Shown: positions 19,301 through 28,284, counted from the first letter of the stretch. The stretch: 52,332 nt of DNA from Bacteroidales bacterium (GCA_016285145.1 JAEEQE010000018.1:1-52332), one strand, 5' to 3'. The notes: generated by a model not told the origin, from the letters alone. Numbers and translations: made by a program.

Positions 19301-20413
19301 TACATCTGGGTGATTAATTCCAAGAACAGTCCGAATGCAGGTGCCAATTATGGTCCCGCTCACGATCATACCCAAATCAACACCTTGCAGGCTGACTATG
19401 GCCGGTATGCTATGGTAGAAGGCAAGAATGGTACGGTCAATTACTCGAAATGGACGGCTGCTACGACCAAGTGCTTGAATATGCACCGTCAGACACAGTA
19501 TCCGATCGAGTTGGTGTTCTACAAGTATTTCTATGCTCCAGTCGCAGCTACAACGGCTAACACGTCTTTCAACTTGACCATTGAAGCCGGTTCCGGAAAT
19601 GATTTCGTGCTGGTGGACACTTTGAGTTTTGCCAACAACCGTAATGTGTCGCCGAATTGGGAACGTTTTGTGACCACAATCAGGAACTTCAATGCCGTGG
19701 GTCAGTTGAGATTCAAATTGACCAATCACAAGAACAGAATTGACCCTGCTATTGATGACATTTATCTTGGTCCTGGTTATCCTGACTTGGAGGTGGTGAA
19801 TTTCATCCATCCGACGGACGGCGTCAACTCCAACTGCCTGATAATGGGCGACAGCGTGCATCCGACTATTACGCTTCGAAACAACGGATATTCTCCGCTT
19901 GAGGAATTCGACTTGCGCTATGTCATGTCGGTGGGTACAAAGTTTGACACTTTGTACGAACATGTTGTTCAGCATATTGATGCAGATGACACGATTCATT
20001 ACACATCGAAGAAAGGCTTCCTGGTTCATTACAACTTCAAGCCGTTGTCTTTCAGAGTGGATTGTTTCGTGGATCTGGATAAGAATACGGACAATGACTA
20101 CATGACAGTGGTGACTTGTACCAACAGCGGTGTGGATGACTATGCCGAGGAGAATGGCGTGGGCTTGAAGCAGAATGAACCGAATCCCGCTTTCGACCAC
20201 ACTCGTATTTCGTTTGTGTTGCCGGAAGATGGTGCTGCTAATATCAGTATTTACTCCACTTTGGGACAGCAACTGTATTCGCAAGACCAGTCCGGCACGA
20301 AGGGCCAGAACTATATGGATGTTAACACATCCAATTGGGCTGCGGGTGTGTATTACTACACCTTGTCCTTCAAAGACACTTCGATAACCAAGAAGATGGT
20401 TATTCAAAAATAA
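10358..20413 (+). CDS. Giant type IX-secreted multidomain surface protein
   Basis: 3,351 residues from ATG 10358, which opens a proper signal peptide (MKKIFAAIITLMLPAILFAQ); the frame is open from 10295 but the extra 21 residues spoil the leader. Visible parts in order: an N-terminal beta-sandwich starting YFENFDG; a right-handed beta-helix region around residues ~520-960 (repeated NCRIKS/NNHISQ-like turns); and many CARDB-like Ig modules beginning DI/DVGV...HP and containing SVKNFGS or VRNEGSD motifs. Two copies of an adhesin-like beta-sandwich follow (near GRMIYTQNDIGQYGPVARIG and SYAQILYRQAEIGG), then a GEVED domain (VDWNRNGTFE...GETEDYAVNI) near residue 2,700. The C-terminus is a T9SS type A sorting domain (LKQNEPNPAFDHTRISF ... 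GVYYYTLSFKD). Role inferred as adhesion or surface display. Confidence 0.88.
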   Translation: MKKIFAAIITLMLPAILFAQPMDTATVYFENFDGANPQVTTTSIFDATAGDWKTDATLKVSVPNSFHSPVYTHSGASTVYLATIDLTSTNMTDQVRKFYLEFDHICKVDKLDEAYIYFSKASGLDFTGQPNWGNPVKLTFNQTSACYLSAGTMNPGGTVNTGAADFTQAGLGSGQFAASWYPSGTGNWQPNTLNANPAANWWRHEKFDLSSFVLDGTTKYVRLEFRVNKSSPSTSNTEQCKGWYLDNVHVLLSNCELIPPTITLTNPIYHNVGTNFNNNIGPYTIHATLKDNDTIDLTKLRFTYQICPFQAAAGPVVTVPNTITSNNLSSSGHTVLAEWELPTICYKDTIHYHIYMEDVHGSVAKKDDFLVAHHTYTNIQNNDCALDSLDKGTWPHCFTTGTAHPVKLYFKNRSDADHSVQTGSSYQTGLSVGLEVRNEAGQVTHNTTHNWTGSLCFDERDTLNLGTFVPTHGWNHIKVFVKTRNGAADGYHQNDTLKISWYSCDSLLKGDYTVGGSNPDFVNIREVRDNLEYCELGGPVRFHLRPGTYQDFYFRQKYAGQSDVNTITFIGDNRDNVIVTANVPDTSATIYQGAVTLINVANLHFQNITFQGRQQAASRAVVLRGNGSRDITFDNCKMVAYPTNSTVTTSYAVGRETSATTTPDTVIFRNCIMDGGNFGVYYVGNTQSGNNRRQNSLTIENCRIKSCYRGIYSKYSMPLVARNNHISQYPMGSHQEFSGMYVENIVSCDIDGNTVDSVFNAEYGIAAKNLTTKDYFIRNNHVKVGESLFGIYVGSSSSTAVDTGFIYNNEVILYPVTAGTSYAMQLDNSNALKVAHNSLYVKSDAPYSNTAALHIKNTTNNNITYLNNNMLVNECNSNDNTNFALYLNGTSKVVGGYNDLYSSSSAIAYTTVARNSISEFEGAMTTCTHNISLLPPMANATNSLLPTDFTGMECRRMPLVMQDIRGQQRSALTYMGAYANQIAATDASIVALLVPALGDCPQNSYNITVSVANKGSEVLNFANHHAVITLHSDSLNLTQTKNVTSGTVPVLGSSSQVVANNISIPVNQTVDLTFVIRTAGDNNYLNDTMRTSFIMEAARPDYEEDFSSGTKQTWTISQLSGAGNWTFIDGAGVNPVIAPVYGTGRLYFNSKTFSANTRSRAVMPVVQLDTMHPILEMWMAHDNVSNKPKEGVVVKVSTNGGLTYTALRPLTANGTPSTNPADTLVKRYNTSYATPDWALYTYDLNNYKNAGCIYIAFDGYAQQGNNINIDRIRLRNLYDNDIAVTQIYSQGETPTKYAMRDVYSALVRNEGSDTQSNIKVYLTVAGAAETYRDTVTIPTLGNNQQTLVTFPDHEMLVNEVKNVEIRSRNDQNNANNALNWRVVTNNNTANYADTTTAVMKTGDYNTVIRPCVRYKTNEELVVTDVKYYYDQSYITNRERGFKAFVANAAGEIITTSDVISFDSLQQNAWNILPIRNFALTNMTGEFYVGLEMTAPGDYLTYQVETPLRDSTFYYLENNGTYTPQTLGRFMIGAVVDTPHVHDFAILNMTNPTSRCDLGHEHITLTVTNNGSQAILPGTQLHYSINGLPAVTETMTDTLGSHETKPFVFNTIYDFTNHQINIDDNYNIIVWVTKDSRDRLQYNDTIRELVVSRGKSQMPVAPDTVDISYYTSGVLTASLPASIPQGVIAWYNSSGYEQWNFLTYANSFQTPTIFFDTTFFVTANPGYIYDKIVGTGKGTPTSPNTLNPDDKPFVFASGYSRGRMIYTQNDIGQYGPVARIGLYVTTKATGTNGIPIKLYLKETPLNTLPNDAYDWNNELLDATLVVDDMIFFGDTGWHYFNLSTPFNYTTGNLMLLTETNCNDHCSSCNNCGTAVSGTTVYPKFQATAQPGCVQYKNGNTTALTGTWGTPYGKRLNLAIRIADLQCGSEKHQIYVRVPDIPIYDVETIGLDHPQVTQTTPYPSHCALYDEHVRVIVRNNLNITIPANKVMVHARFNNQEITQLITHPLGPTQVDTVVFDTTFDFATHNHQDVTWNCVVYTDMPTESTVYRGNDTIRGTFISKRTAQFPRYPIVYYGNYTEPYTVIEPADRPVLANGNTEITQWRYYADSTTTTALTPLPTTANPTYTTGPLYDTVVLYVEAKTQTSNCMTRRTPIIINVQVPQYDLETRHLVSPKSFQCNISANQPVVVSVRNTDTTSSSTIPANTFNVTGRFADGAYVVTDTKPLTTPVPHLDTATVTLNVANMSSTTVNRSYNYSIYSKPINNNMWVYKGNDTIHGMLYVPAKPVAPANIGPQSVPYGSTYTVSPTGMSHYYFYHNQNDAVPFAQGSSFTTDPIFSSQTYYYSGRIEDPAFKATITAGTGNTTNSAPFNMLSTRGKSYAQILYRQAEIGGVAGTIDSIYVKVNTANTTGIGIPIRMWLANAAATQTALTTAPTLTSWTTLTNNAQLVFDGDLAFNQLGWVAIPVQGRFDYTGGALMMYVEHDCGDNSCVTNLGVVEPKFANTSYANNNTERRIYQLAAATGTAFTGGGNRWSTQFLFNYTCQSPKASIIINTQVPQHDVGVIGINTPTSPSQYTANETVSVSVKNFGSTAASNFPVSYRLANGTPVTENYSGSLAAGATGTKTFTAHADLTAAYMDAQFCAYTGLNGDALHSNDTFCMTLNVGDPCISRSNQAAGLDISNVTVSTINNGQGTPFTNYTAEGDGMYTDYTATVPAGELIQGQTYPMSITHSFTASASGSIYKTVYVDWNRNGTFESNEKVTTQGPIASTAANATTSFNFDVPTTSSVGLTRMRVICVAANFTNACTPYSYAGETEDYAVNIVPPKPIDLGVSEIIHPVGNVCMDTAATMKVLLRNFGSETQYFTPGNAATVTVTITGANAGTYTATVDAGSVAPNNTYSVSIPHVNLSSLGSFNVSATVSYPGDQFALNNTKSATANTNVLGPIVSNINEFEDNFDQNTGMTDLHFDYSRWVAPTGSDTANYIWVINSKNSPNAGANYGPAHDHTQINTLQADYGRYAMVEGKNGTVNYSKWTAATTKCLNMHRQTQYPIELVFYKYFYAPVAATTANTSFNLTIEAGSGNDFVLVDTLSFANNRNVSPNWERFVTTIRNFNAVGQLRFKLTNHKNRIDPAIDDIYLGPGYPDLEVVNFIHPTDGVNSNCLIMGDSVHPTITLRNNGYSPLEEFDLRYVMSVGTKFDTLYEHVVQHIDADDTIHYTSKKGFLVHYNFKPLSFRVDCFVDLDKNTDNDYMTVVTCTNSGVDDYAEENGVGLKQNEPNPAFDHTRISFVLPEDGAANISIYSTLGQQLYSQDQSGTKGQNYMDVNTSNWAAGVYYYTLSFKDTSITKKMVIQK

Positions 20414-20434
20414 TCGTCTTTTTAACATATCGCG

Positions 20435-20466
20435 AACTACCCGAGTAACATCGGGTAGTTTTTTTA
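20435..20466 (+). terminator. Rho-independent terminator after the giant gene
   Basis: AACTACCCGA (20435-20444) and TCGGGTAGTT (20451-20460) make a perfect 10-bp stem with loop GTAACA, followed by a T run. Confidence 0.9.
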
Positions 20467-20494
20467 TAAGAATATTCATAATAAAACATAGAAA

Positions 20495-21685
20495 ATGGAG
20501 AATTTCCTGAATGTTGTAAAAAAAAGAGTTTTTGTCTTGTTTTTCTGTTTCGGGGCTTTGATTGTGAACGGACAGGTTGTTACTGGTGCGGAGCGAATGG
20601 AGGAGTATCTCCCGTTGATTGAGGGGAAGCGCGTGGCTGTTTGTGGAAATCAGACTTCTATGGTGGGGAACGTGCATTTGGTGGACACATTGCTGGCCCG
20701 CGAGGTTGATGTTGTCAAGTTGTTCTGTCCGGAGCACGGGTTTCGGGGCAAGGCAGAAGCGGGTGCGCATATTGCCTCTGGGACAGACCCGAAAACGGGC
20801 CTTCCCGTTATCTCCTTGTATGGGAAGAACAAAAAGCCGCTTCCGGAACAATTGAAGGATGTGGATGTGATTCTTTTCGACCTTCAGGATGTTGGATGTC
20901 GATTCTATACATACATCTCTACGTTGCATTATGTGATGGAGGCAGCAGCGGAGAATAACGTGAAGGTTGTCGTGCTTGACAGGCCGAACCCCAACGGTTA
21001 TTTCGTGGATGGCCCGGTGCTGGACCCCAGTTTCAGGTCTTTCGTGGGTATGCATCCTGTGCCAGTGGTGTACGGCATGACGATAGGGGAGTATGCCCGG
21101 ATGATCAACGGCGAGGTTTGGCTGACCAATGGGTATCAATGTGATCTGACGGTTATTGCTTTGGGGAATTACACGCATGAAACCCGCTATGATCTGCCGG
21201 TGCCACCATCGCCCAATCTCCCGAACGCGGAGTCCATTTATCTCTATCCGTCACTCTGTCTGTTTGAGGGCACCAATATCAGTGTGGGCAGAGGCACGGA
21301 CCTTCCGTTTCAGATATTCGGTGCGCCTGGCCTGCAGACAGGTACTTTCCAGTTCACACCAACGCCCATTCCTGGTGTTTCGGAAAATCCGCCGCATAAA
21401 GGGAAAGAGTGTCGCGGGTATTATCTGAAAGAGTTTGCCACGGAGAATCTTGATTCCTCCAATTGTTTCAATTTGGAATTCCTCCTTACCGCATACAAAT
21501 ATTATGGCGACAAGGAGCATTTTTTCACCAGCCCGGGCTTCTTTGACAAGTTGGCCGGCACTGACCAGTTGCGCAAGCAGATTGTGGCAGGCAAAACCGC
21601 GGAGCAGATTCGCGAGTCTTGGCAGGAACCGTTGAGGGAATTCAAGAAAATGCGGGCAAAGTATCTGCTTTATCCAGATTTCTGA
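20495..21685 (+). CDS. namZ: NamZ-type exo-beta-N-acetylmuramidase (DUF1343)
   Basis: A 396-residue protein with a signal peptide or membrane anchor (residues ~10-27, ending VNGQ). Family landmarks: GKRVAVCGNQTS near the N-terminus, KLFCPEHGFRGKAEAGA, DVILFDLQDVGCRFYTYISTL and VLDRPNPNG, then PSPNLPNAESIYLYPSLCLFEGTNISVGRGTDLPFQ. DUF1343 enzymes characterised from Tannerella and Bacillus release MurNAc from peptidoglycan fragments; this one is full length. It would act in the periplasm in wall recycling or scavenging. It is separated from the giant gene by a strong terminator, so it is transcribed alone. A 10-bp tandem repeat starts at its stop codon. Confidence 0.9.
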   Translation: MENFLNVVKKRVFVLFFCFGALIVNGQVVTGAERMEEYLPLIEGKRVAVCGNQTSMVGNVHLVDTLLAREVDVVKLFCPEHGFRGKAEAGAHIASGTDPKTGLPVISLYGKNKKPLPEQLKDVDVILFDLQDVGCRFYTYISTLHYVMEAAAENNVKVVVLDRPNPNGYFVDGPVLDPSFRSFVGMHPVPVVYGMTIGEYARMINGEVWLTNGYQCDLTVIALGNYTHETRYDLPVPPSPNLPNAESIYLYPSLCLFEGTNISVGRGTDLPFQIFGAPGLQTGTFQFTPTPIPGVSENPPHKGKECRGYYLKEFATENLDSSNCFNLEFLLTAYKYYGDKEHFFTSPGFFDKLAGTDQLRKQIVAGKTAEQIRESWQEPLREFKKMRAKYLLYPDF

Positions 21686-21710
21686 AAACCTCTGAAAACC
21701 TCTGAAAACC
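21681..21710. repeat. Tandem 10-bp repeat over the namZ stop
   Basis: TCTGAAAACC occurs three times in a row, followed by a fourth degenerate copy (TCTGCAAGCC). The namZ TGA lies in the first copy, so copy-number change would not alter the protein. Confidence 0.85.
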
Positions 21711-22201
21711 TCTGCAAGCCTTGCAGCTTTCCATACGTATGGTTTTGGGGGCTACTTTTGCCGCCGGAAAAAAGTGAAATCATACGTTGCGATTATGAAA
21801 TGGCTTGGCATTTATATTAGCGGTGGCTCTTATGGGCGGTGTCATCGTCTGGTAACCTCGGGTGGTCGGAAGGAGGGCTTTTGGTTTGGGGCTCTTGAGG
21901 CTGAATTGGGCTGTGCCGGTGTGTTTTTTAGATCTTTCTTTGGGGAGTCGCTATTATCGCGGTGATTTCACTGTTCCGATGGCTTTTCGCTTGATGACAA
22001 CTTTTTATATCCAATAAATTTCAATTTATATGATAATGTATAGTACAAGTGAACTGTTTGCCTTTTCTTTACAAGATTATATGCGGACGATGGCCAGAGA
22101 ATTGGATAATCATGGCTTTAAATGTGTATAATCCCCAAAACAAAACGTACGTCTTTTTTTAAATCAAATTGTACAACAATTTAAACACGGATGAAAAAGC
22201 C
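21711..22201. other. Intergenic stretch holding the prophage boundary; possible decayed small gene
   Basis: No intact gene is convincing here. A 12-bp perfect palindrome (CCATACGTATGG, 21731-21742) and a TACTTTTG box (21753-21760) precede a stretch that looks like a broken reading frame. One frame gives LAFILAVALMGGVIVW then a stop, and another gives RYYRGDFTVPMAFRLMTTF ending near 22015. These would need frameshifts to join. From about 22,000 the DNA is very AT-rich. It contains the palindrome ACGTACGT (22145-22152) and the 7+3+7 inverted repeat AAATTGT-ACA-ACAATTT (22166-22182). The transposable phage end must lie somewhere here, but I cannot place it without the other end. Confidence 0.4.
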
Positions 22202-22390
22202 TTACCATCCGCCTGCCCACGTTGTGTCTGACGTCCAATTCGCGCTGGTGGTTGTGACGGTCCTTTGTAATCCCTTGACTCTGTGAGATGCAATTGCACA
22301 GTAGCTCATCCACGCTAACATTATGGCAAGGTATGCCATTGCCATGGATGTCAACCATCGGTTCTTTGTTGTTTTGATTGTTTTTTCCAT
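22202..22390 (-). CDS. Small membrane protein at the distal end of the tail-fibre operon
   Basis: A 62-residue protein with a basic N-terminus (residues 1-11), one transmembrane helix (~14-34, SMAMAYLAIMLAWMSYCAIA) and a short Thr/Trp-rich tail. The ATG lies 4 bp after the stop of the upstream tail-fibre gene, which supports it as the last gene of the leftward late operon. I do not recognise a family. A holin, spanin or superinfection-exclusion role are all possible. A competing 64-codon ORF in another frame has no operon spacing or protein-like features. Confidence 0.5.
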   Translation of the reverse strand: MEKTIKTTKNRWLTSMAMAYLAIMLAWMSYCAIASHRVKGLQRTVTTTSANWTSDTTWAGGW

Positions 22391-22394
22391 AGTG

Positions 22395-23009
22395 TTATTC
22401 CGAATAATTTATATAGTATTTGATATTTTTCAATCCGAATTTTATACCGCTGGAACCATTAGACCAATTCCCGCAACTAAGATACATCTTTGTCCCAGAC
22501 AGTCTGCTGTTATCAATCGTGGCAACCGTTCCGGTTCTTGCAAGTGTTCCATCTATCCACATTTTCCAATTGCCAGACCCATCAATATATTGTTTTATAT
22601 GATGCCATGTTCTCAGGGCTATGTAATTGACATTGGTTGGATTGGTGTTGCCGCTATAAAAGTTAAACACAGGCCCATAATTGCTACCATATCCGATATT
22701 CGACTGGTGTGCTATCACATAATAATTTGTGTTTGTACTGCTAACGGGATACAAATCCATTTCCCGCAACATGTTTTTTGGCGTAAATGGTGATGAAAAA
22801 GGTAGATTCAATCCCGTAACGATTGCCGTATATGAATCTGACGTGTTTGTTTGTGTGAACAAATAGCCTTGAGCGGTATCGTCCCACAAATAATTATGAG
22901 ACAAAACACTGCCTCCACTCACATGATCCGTAAGGTCGCCTTGTGTCAAAGGCATATCCAGCACCAAAACACCTCCTGATGGCATTTTCTTTTTATACCC
23001 TAATCTCAT
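22395..23009 (-). CDS. Tail-fibre tip protein with LamG/concanavalin-like fold
   Basis: A 204-residue protein, mostly beta-strand. Features typical of a LamG-type lectin sandwich are visible: VLVLDMPLTQGDLTDHVSGG at the start, YIALRTWHHIKQYIDGSGNWKMWIDGT in the centre (the usual W.H.......G....Y.DG motif), and FGLKNIKYYINYSE at the end. Such domains often bind surface glycans in phage fibres. Its start overlaps the stop of the upstream gene (ATGA-type), indicating coupled translation. No signal peptide. Host-recognition function is inferred. Confidence 0.65.
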   Translation of the reverse strand: MRLGYKKKMPSGGVLVLDMPLTQGDLTDHVSGGSVLSHNYLWDDTAQGYLFTQTNTSDSYTAIVTGLNLPFSSPFTPKNMLREMDLYPVSSTNTNYYVIAHQSNIGYGSNYGPVFNFYSGNTNPTNVNYIALRTWHHIKQYIDGSGNWKMWIDGTLARTGTVATIDNSRLSGTKMYLSCGNWSNGSSGIKFGLKNIKYYINYSE

Positions 23010-23479
23010 AACGCTGACATTGCCTGAACATACAAATCATCAACATCCTCCACCGAAACGGCATTTCCCATCCGTTCGCTATAAGTGGCAAAAACTTCCA
23101 TCGCGTGTTTGGACTGACTCCTGAAATCCTTTATTTTTTGTTGTGCCGAAATGGGGGAATAATAGCTTTCTGCAGTAATGTTGTTTACCTTATCCTCCGC
23201 CATGGCATATTCCAACAAGGACACCTTTATGGAACCCATACATGCAGCTCTCAATTCTTCAATCTTACCTGCGATGTATTCCTGCACATCAATTGTTGGC
23301 ATGGGCGTCAATGCGCAATTCTGCACTTCCAATATCGACGCCGCTGGATGATCGATATAAAAATCAACTTGGTCGTCCGTCAATGGGACCAGCCACCTGT
23401 TGAGCAATGTGTTGATCTTGTGATCAAAAGACAATATGTCAACAATCTGATTGTTTCTCTTTCTGAAATAATAATACAT
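23006..23479 (-). CDS. Tail-fibre associated protein, possible chaperone/assembly protein
   Basis: A 157-residue, mainly helical protein starting MYYYFRKRNNQIVDILSF. The C-terminal half is rich in helices (AGKIEELRAACMGSIKVSLLEYAM... DFRSQSKHAMEVFATYSERMG). It sits between the collagen-like fibre gene and the LamG gene, where many phages encode a fibre assembly protein (Mu gpU-like position). That role is positional inference only; I see no diagnostic motif. Confidence 0.6.
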   Translation of the reverse strand: MYYYFRKRNNQIVDILSFDHKINTLLNRWLVPLTDDQVDFYIDHPAASILEVQNCALTPMPTIDVQEYIAGKIEELRAACMGSIKVSLLEYAMAEDKVNNITAESYYSPISAQQKIKDFRSQSKHAMEVFATYSERMGNAVSVEDVDDLYVQAMSAL

Positions 23480-23506
23480 AGTTCAAATATCTGATTTTAG
23501 ATGATT

Positions 23507-25483
<1,977 letters not shown>

Positions 25484-25489
25484 GAATCC

Positions 25490-25810
25490 TTATTTTAGCT
25501 CCCGTGTTACGGGTTCGTTTTTCCAAAACATATCAATATGGTTCTTGGCGGCCATCACCGTTTCCTTGTCCGGTGTGTAAACAGCCGCTCTGAGTTCCGT
25601 GCGTCCGAGCAGGCGGCTGGTGACACCATGTGTCAGCTTCAGGGCGTAGTGGGTTTCATCCGTTCGTATAATGTCTCCATCCGGATACGTTGTCTCGTAC
25701 AGCGGCTTTCCGTACGGCGTGTACAGACCGACTTTCAGTTTCATGCCTTCTCCCAGCGGGGCCGAAAGGCTCATCAGGATTGTTCTTGTGTTTCCTCGTT
25801 TGTCCTCCAT
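25490..25810 (-). CDS. Small tail-fibre region protein, function unknown
   Basis: A 106-residue, beta-strand-rich protein (MKLKVGLYTPYGKPLYETTYPDGDIIRTDETHYALKL, then RTELRAAVYTPDKETV). The alternating pattern suggests a single small beta-sandwich like those in baseplate-fibre connectors. The stop is 6 bp before the collagen fibre start, so it belongs to the same operon. No family recognised. Confidence 0.65.
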   Translation of the reverse strand: MEDKRGNTRTILMSLSAPLGEGMKLKVGLYTPYGKPLYETTYPDGDIIRTDETHYALKLTHGVTSRLLGRTELRAAVYTPDKETVMAAKNHIDMFWKNEPVTRELK

Positions 25811-25821
25811 ATTGTCGTGTA

Positions 25822-27087
25822 CTATGTTGTCGTGTATTCAATAATTTCGTCCCAGTATTCCGTATTGTCAACAACGGTATATTTGAGTATTCTGCTTTGC
25901 AGTTTGTTGTCTGTTACGGCTACTTTTTTGAATGTGATTACATCTCGTTGTTGTGTGCTGTCATAAACAAGATCTAAAGGCCAAAAAAAACCAAATCCCA
26001 AAGGAGCGGAACAGTTTTTTACTACTATTGGTACCCCTTTTTGATATGCGGTTTGTATTTCATTGTAGCTGATTATTTGGCTGTTATATTCAAGTGTGTA
26101 ACGGTAAAGCCCGCTGGGTAGTCTTCCAACTGCAACCGTATAGAGGTACATTGTTAAATTTGCCCATGTTCCATCGCCACGGAGAACTTTCATTTCAGAA
26201 CCTGCGGAAGGAGCGGGGACGAGGCCGTTTTGTCCTTGTAAAGCAGATGTGGCACCACCGAAATTCCGTCCTCCCGGAAATGTTTGGGGTGCGTTAGCGT
26301 CTATTTCCCAACTTTCAACTCCTTCTACACTTCTTCCTTCGAAATACAATTGGTTTATTATAGAACTTGTTTTAAAGTTTGTAAAACCAAATTTTACTAC
26401 ATAAATATCGGGTCCTACTCCTGATATATCAGATGATATGAAAGCTTCATATAAAGGTAGTCTATAATTATCCATATTTAGATAACATACGAAACCATCA
26501 TTGTAATCATTTACAATATCTACAATGGAAGATTCTGCCCAATGTTCAGCAGTAGTGTCCCAATGATATATCTTAACATTATCCTGCCATGTCCCGTCTC
26601 CGCGAAGAAATTTTGTGTTGTCGCCTGCCGCAGGTGCAGGTGCAAAGCCTGCGGAACCTGCTGCATTTGCGGATGCTCCGCTCATGTTTTTCAACGAGTT
26701 GAGTGTCTTTTTTGTAAGTGTTCCGTATCTGCTTTCCCATGATTCTCCGTACATAATGGAACCGTCACCGCAAAGTATGATATAATGCCGTCTTTCCTCG
26801 GAATTGCTTGAGTTGTCTTTCAGCAGCACAAGCAGACCATACACGCCAAGCGAAAAGTTTCCCCTTCCATAAGCTATTGACACAAGCGGTTTCACTATAT
26901 ACACGCCTGGTTCCTTTGACCAAAGACTGAAACTCTGTTCAATCACTTTAATCCCGGAGTCGGCGACCAGATCCGCAATTGCTTTCGCGGATGCAGTGAT
27001 ATCGTCCTTCGTCCAGTCAACAGATGCGGCATTCTTGATAAACTCACTGACTAGTATTTGAAACCTTCTAAGCTTTGTTGCACCCAT
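25822..27087 (-). CDS. Tail fibre protein with LRGDGTW repeats
   Basis: A 421-residue protein. Residues 1-110 are a helical/beta base region (MGATKLRRFQILVSEFIKNAA...). Two repeats of the phage-fibre type follow: GFAPAPAAGDNTKFLRGDGTWQD and GLVPAPSAGSEMKVLRGDGTWAN, each followed by a beta-rich module. The LRGDGTW motif is the hallmark of the Phage_fiber_2 repeat family. It probably forms part of the shaft of a second fibre type. It is separated by 11 bp from the downstream gene and 17 bp from the upstream one. Confidence 0.75.
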   Translation of the reverse strand: MGATKLRRFQILVSEFIKNAASVDWTKDDITASAKAIADLVADSGIKVIEQSFSLWSKEPGVYIVKPLVSIAYGRGNFSLGVYGLLVLLKDNSSNSEERRHYIILCGDGSIMYGESWESRYGTLTKKTLNSLKNMSGASANAAGSAGFAPAPAAGDNTKFLRGDGTWQDNVKIYHWDTTAEHWAESSIVDIVNDYNDGFVCYLNMDNYRLPLYEAFISSDISGVGPDIYVVKFGFTNFKTSSIINQLYFEGRSVEGVESWEIDANAPQTFPGGRNFGGATSALQGQNGLVPAPSAGSEMKVLRGDGTWANLTMYLYTVAVGRLPSGLYRYTLEYNSQIISYNEIQTAYQKGVPIVVKNCSAPLGFGFFWPLDLVYDSTQQRDVITFKKVAVTDNKLQSRILKYTVVDNTEYWDEIIEYTTT

Positions 27088-27104
27088 ACCTGTTCCCTTT
27101 TTGG

Positions 27105-27980
27105 TTACCTCACAACAGCCTCAAATAAAAGTTGGTCCAATTCCTCTGGTACATAGGAAATCATCGTAAAACCGCCATTCGTCTCCTTATAATCCAAACC
27201 GGGTGTGAGACGCTGGCCGTTCAGGAACAGCATGGATGTACCGAAAATGTAATCTCCTAAAACCGAGTAATCCCTATTTTCACCATCTTGAACACCTCTG
27301 ACGGTTAGCACTTTGAGGTTGGCGATGACACTCTTTTCAAGTGTAGTGGTTGATACGGTTCGTATAGCCACATTATCGCTCAATGTCCCCAAACTCACCT
27401 TTCTCAATCCATCTGCGGTCACAATGGTGATGTAATCGCTCTCATTCAAACTTTTCACCTCTCCGATATCCTCAAGCTGCATTTCCTTGTATTGAGCCAT
27501 GACAGTCCCGACTGCCTCTTCCACAATCTCCGACACAATAGAGGCTTGTGCATTGGCCAATGCCACATCCACATCTTGCAGTAATTCCTGGTAGCCATCA
27601 ATGTTTTGCAACTGTAGTCCTGAGAAGTCCACCTCACCTCCTTCTTCTGATTTGAGAGAATCCAGAAAATCCTCTACAGAACCGCTGTTGCCGGCCTCTT
27701 TCCAAATATCGTATGCGCTTATGCTGATACGTATGGATGGACTCCAGTGGGATGAGCCCGCCTTTATGCGCAAAAAGGCGTCTCCCGACTCGTAGGTGTC
27801 ATGCCAGCTTTCTCCATTGGAAGAATATTGCACATTGATTGTCTGTGCTACGGACGAAGGCGAAAATTGATTGGCCAAATCCGACTTCCTGATACGGATA
27901 TAATTGCCACTGGCATCATATCCAACAAGATAGTCGGTGTCCGAAAGTAATGTTTTCAATAAAAAATCCCTGAATCTCAT
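27105..27980 (-). CDS. Tail fibre base/attachment protein
   Basis: A 291-residue protein starting MRFRDFLLKTLLSDTDYLVGYDASGNYIRIRKSDLAN, an opening often seen in Bacteroidetes phage fibre proteins. A beta segment contains QYSSNGESWHDTYESGDAFLRIKAGSSHWS, followed by a helical stretch (~110-190) and a C-terminal beta module (GTSMLFLNGQRLTPGLDYKETNGGFTM) resembling receptor-binding or DUF859-like modules. Position between baseplate genes and the LRGDGTW fibre suggests it connects fibre to baseplate. Confidence 0.6.
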   Translation of the reverse strand: MRFRDFLLKTLLSDTDYLVGYDASGNYIRIRKSDLANQFSPSSVAQTINVQYSSNGESWHDTYESGDAFLRIKAGSSHWSPSIRISISAYDIWKEAGNSGSVEDFLDSLKSEEGGEVDFSGLQLQNIDGYQELLQDVDVALANAQASIVSEIVEEAVGTVMAQYKEMQLEDIGEVKSLNESDYITIVTADGLRKVSLGTLSDNVAIRTVSTTTLEKSVIANLKVLTVRGVQDGENRDYSVLGDYIFGTSMLFLNGQRLTPGLDYKETNGGFTMISYVPEELDQLLFEAVVR

Positions 27981-27999
27981 TTTTATCGCAATTTAAATC

Positions 28000-28284
28000 C
28001 TATTGAACTATTGTTTCATCGTCTTCTGTAACTACGTCGTTTTCTAAGTCATCGGCAACCAGCACATCGTCCGTTATCTCATACATCCCAGCTGGACTCA
28101 CACCTGTTCCGGCAATAAGATCTTGTGTCCTGACATCCGCTATGGGCTCGTTTTCCAGTTCCAATCCGACGACCTCTGTGTCAATGGCGATACGGTTGCG
28201 TCTGGCAATGCGGAATAGACTTTCCGCACTCCCACAATGTTCAACAGCCATATCGGCCATGGTCTGTCTGTCCCTGCCAATCAT
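28000..28284 (-). CDS. LysM-like tail protein
   Basis: A 94-residue protein. Residues ~8-35 (TMADMAVEHCGSAESLFRIARRNRIA) resemble a LysM/tail protein X motif, where D.A...G....L...A..N is conserved. The C-terminal third is acidic (DDVLVADDLENDVVTEDDETIVQ). Tail protein X in P2-like phages stabilises the tail end. The start overlaps the upstream gene's stop by 4 bases, so translation is coupled. Short length keeps the call moderate. Confidence 0.6.
   Translation of the reverse strand: MIGRDRQTMADMAVEHCGSAESLFRIARRNRIAIDTEVVGLELENEPIADVRTQDLIAGTGVSPAGMYEITDDVLVADDLENDVVTEDDETIVQ

Noticed and set aside
18314-21178. 954-codon minus-strand ORF and other long minus-strand ORFs (e.g. 11,465-12,919) opposite the giant gene
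   Set aside because: They are antisense to a single continuous T9SS protein and namZ; their translations are Ile/Arg/His-rich without domains, as expected for the complement of Thr/Asn-rich coding sequence.
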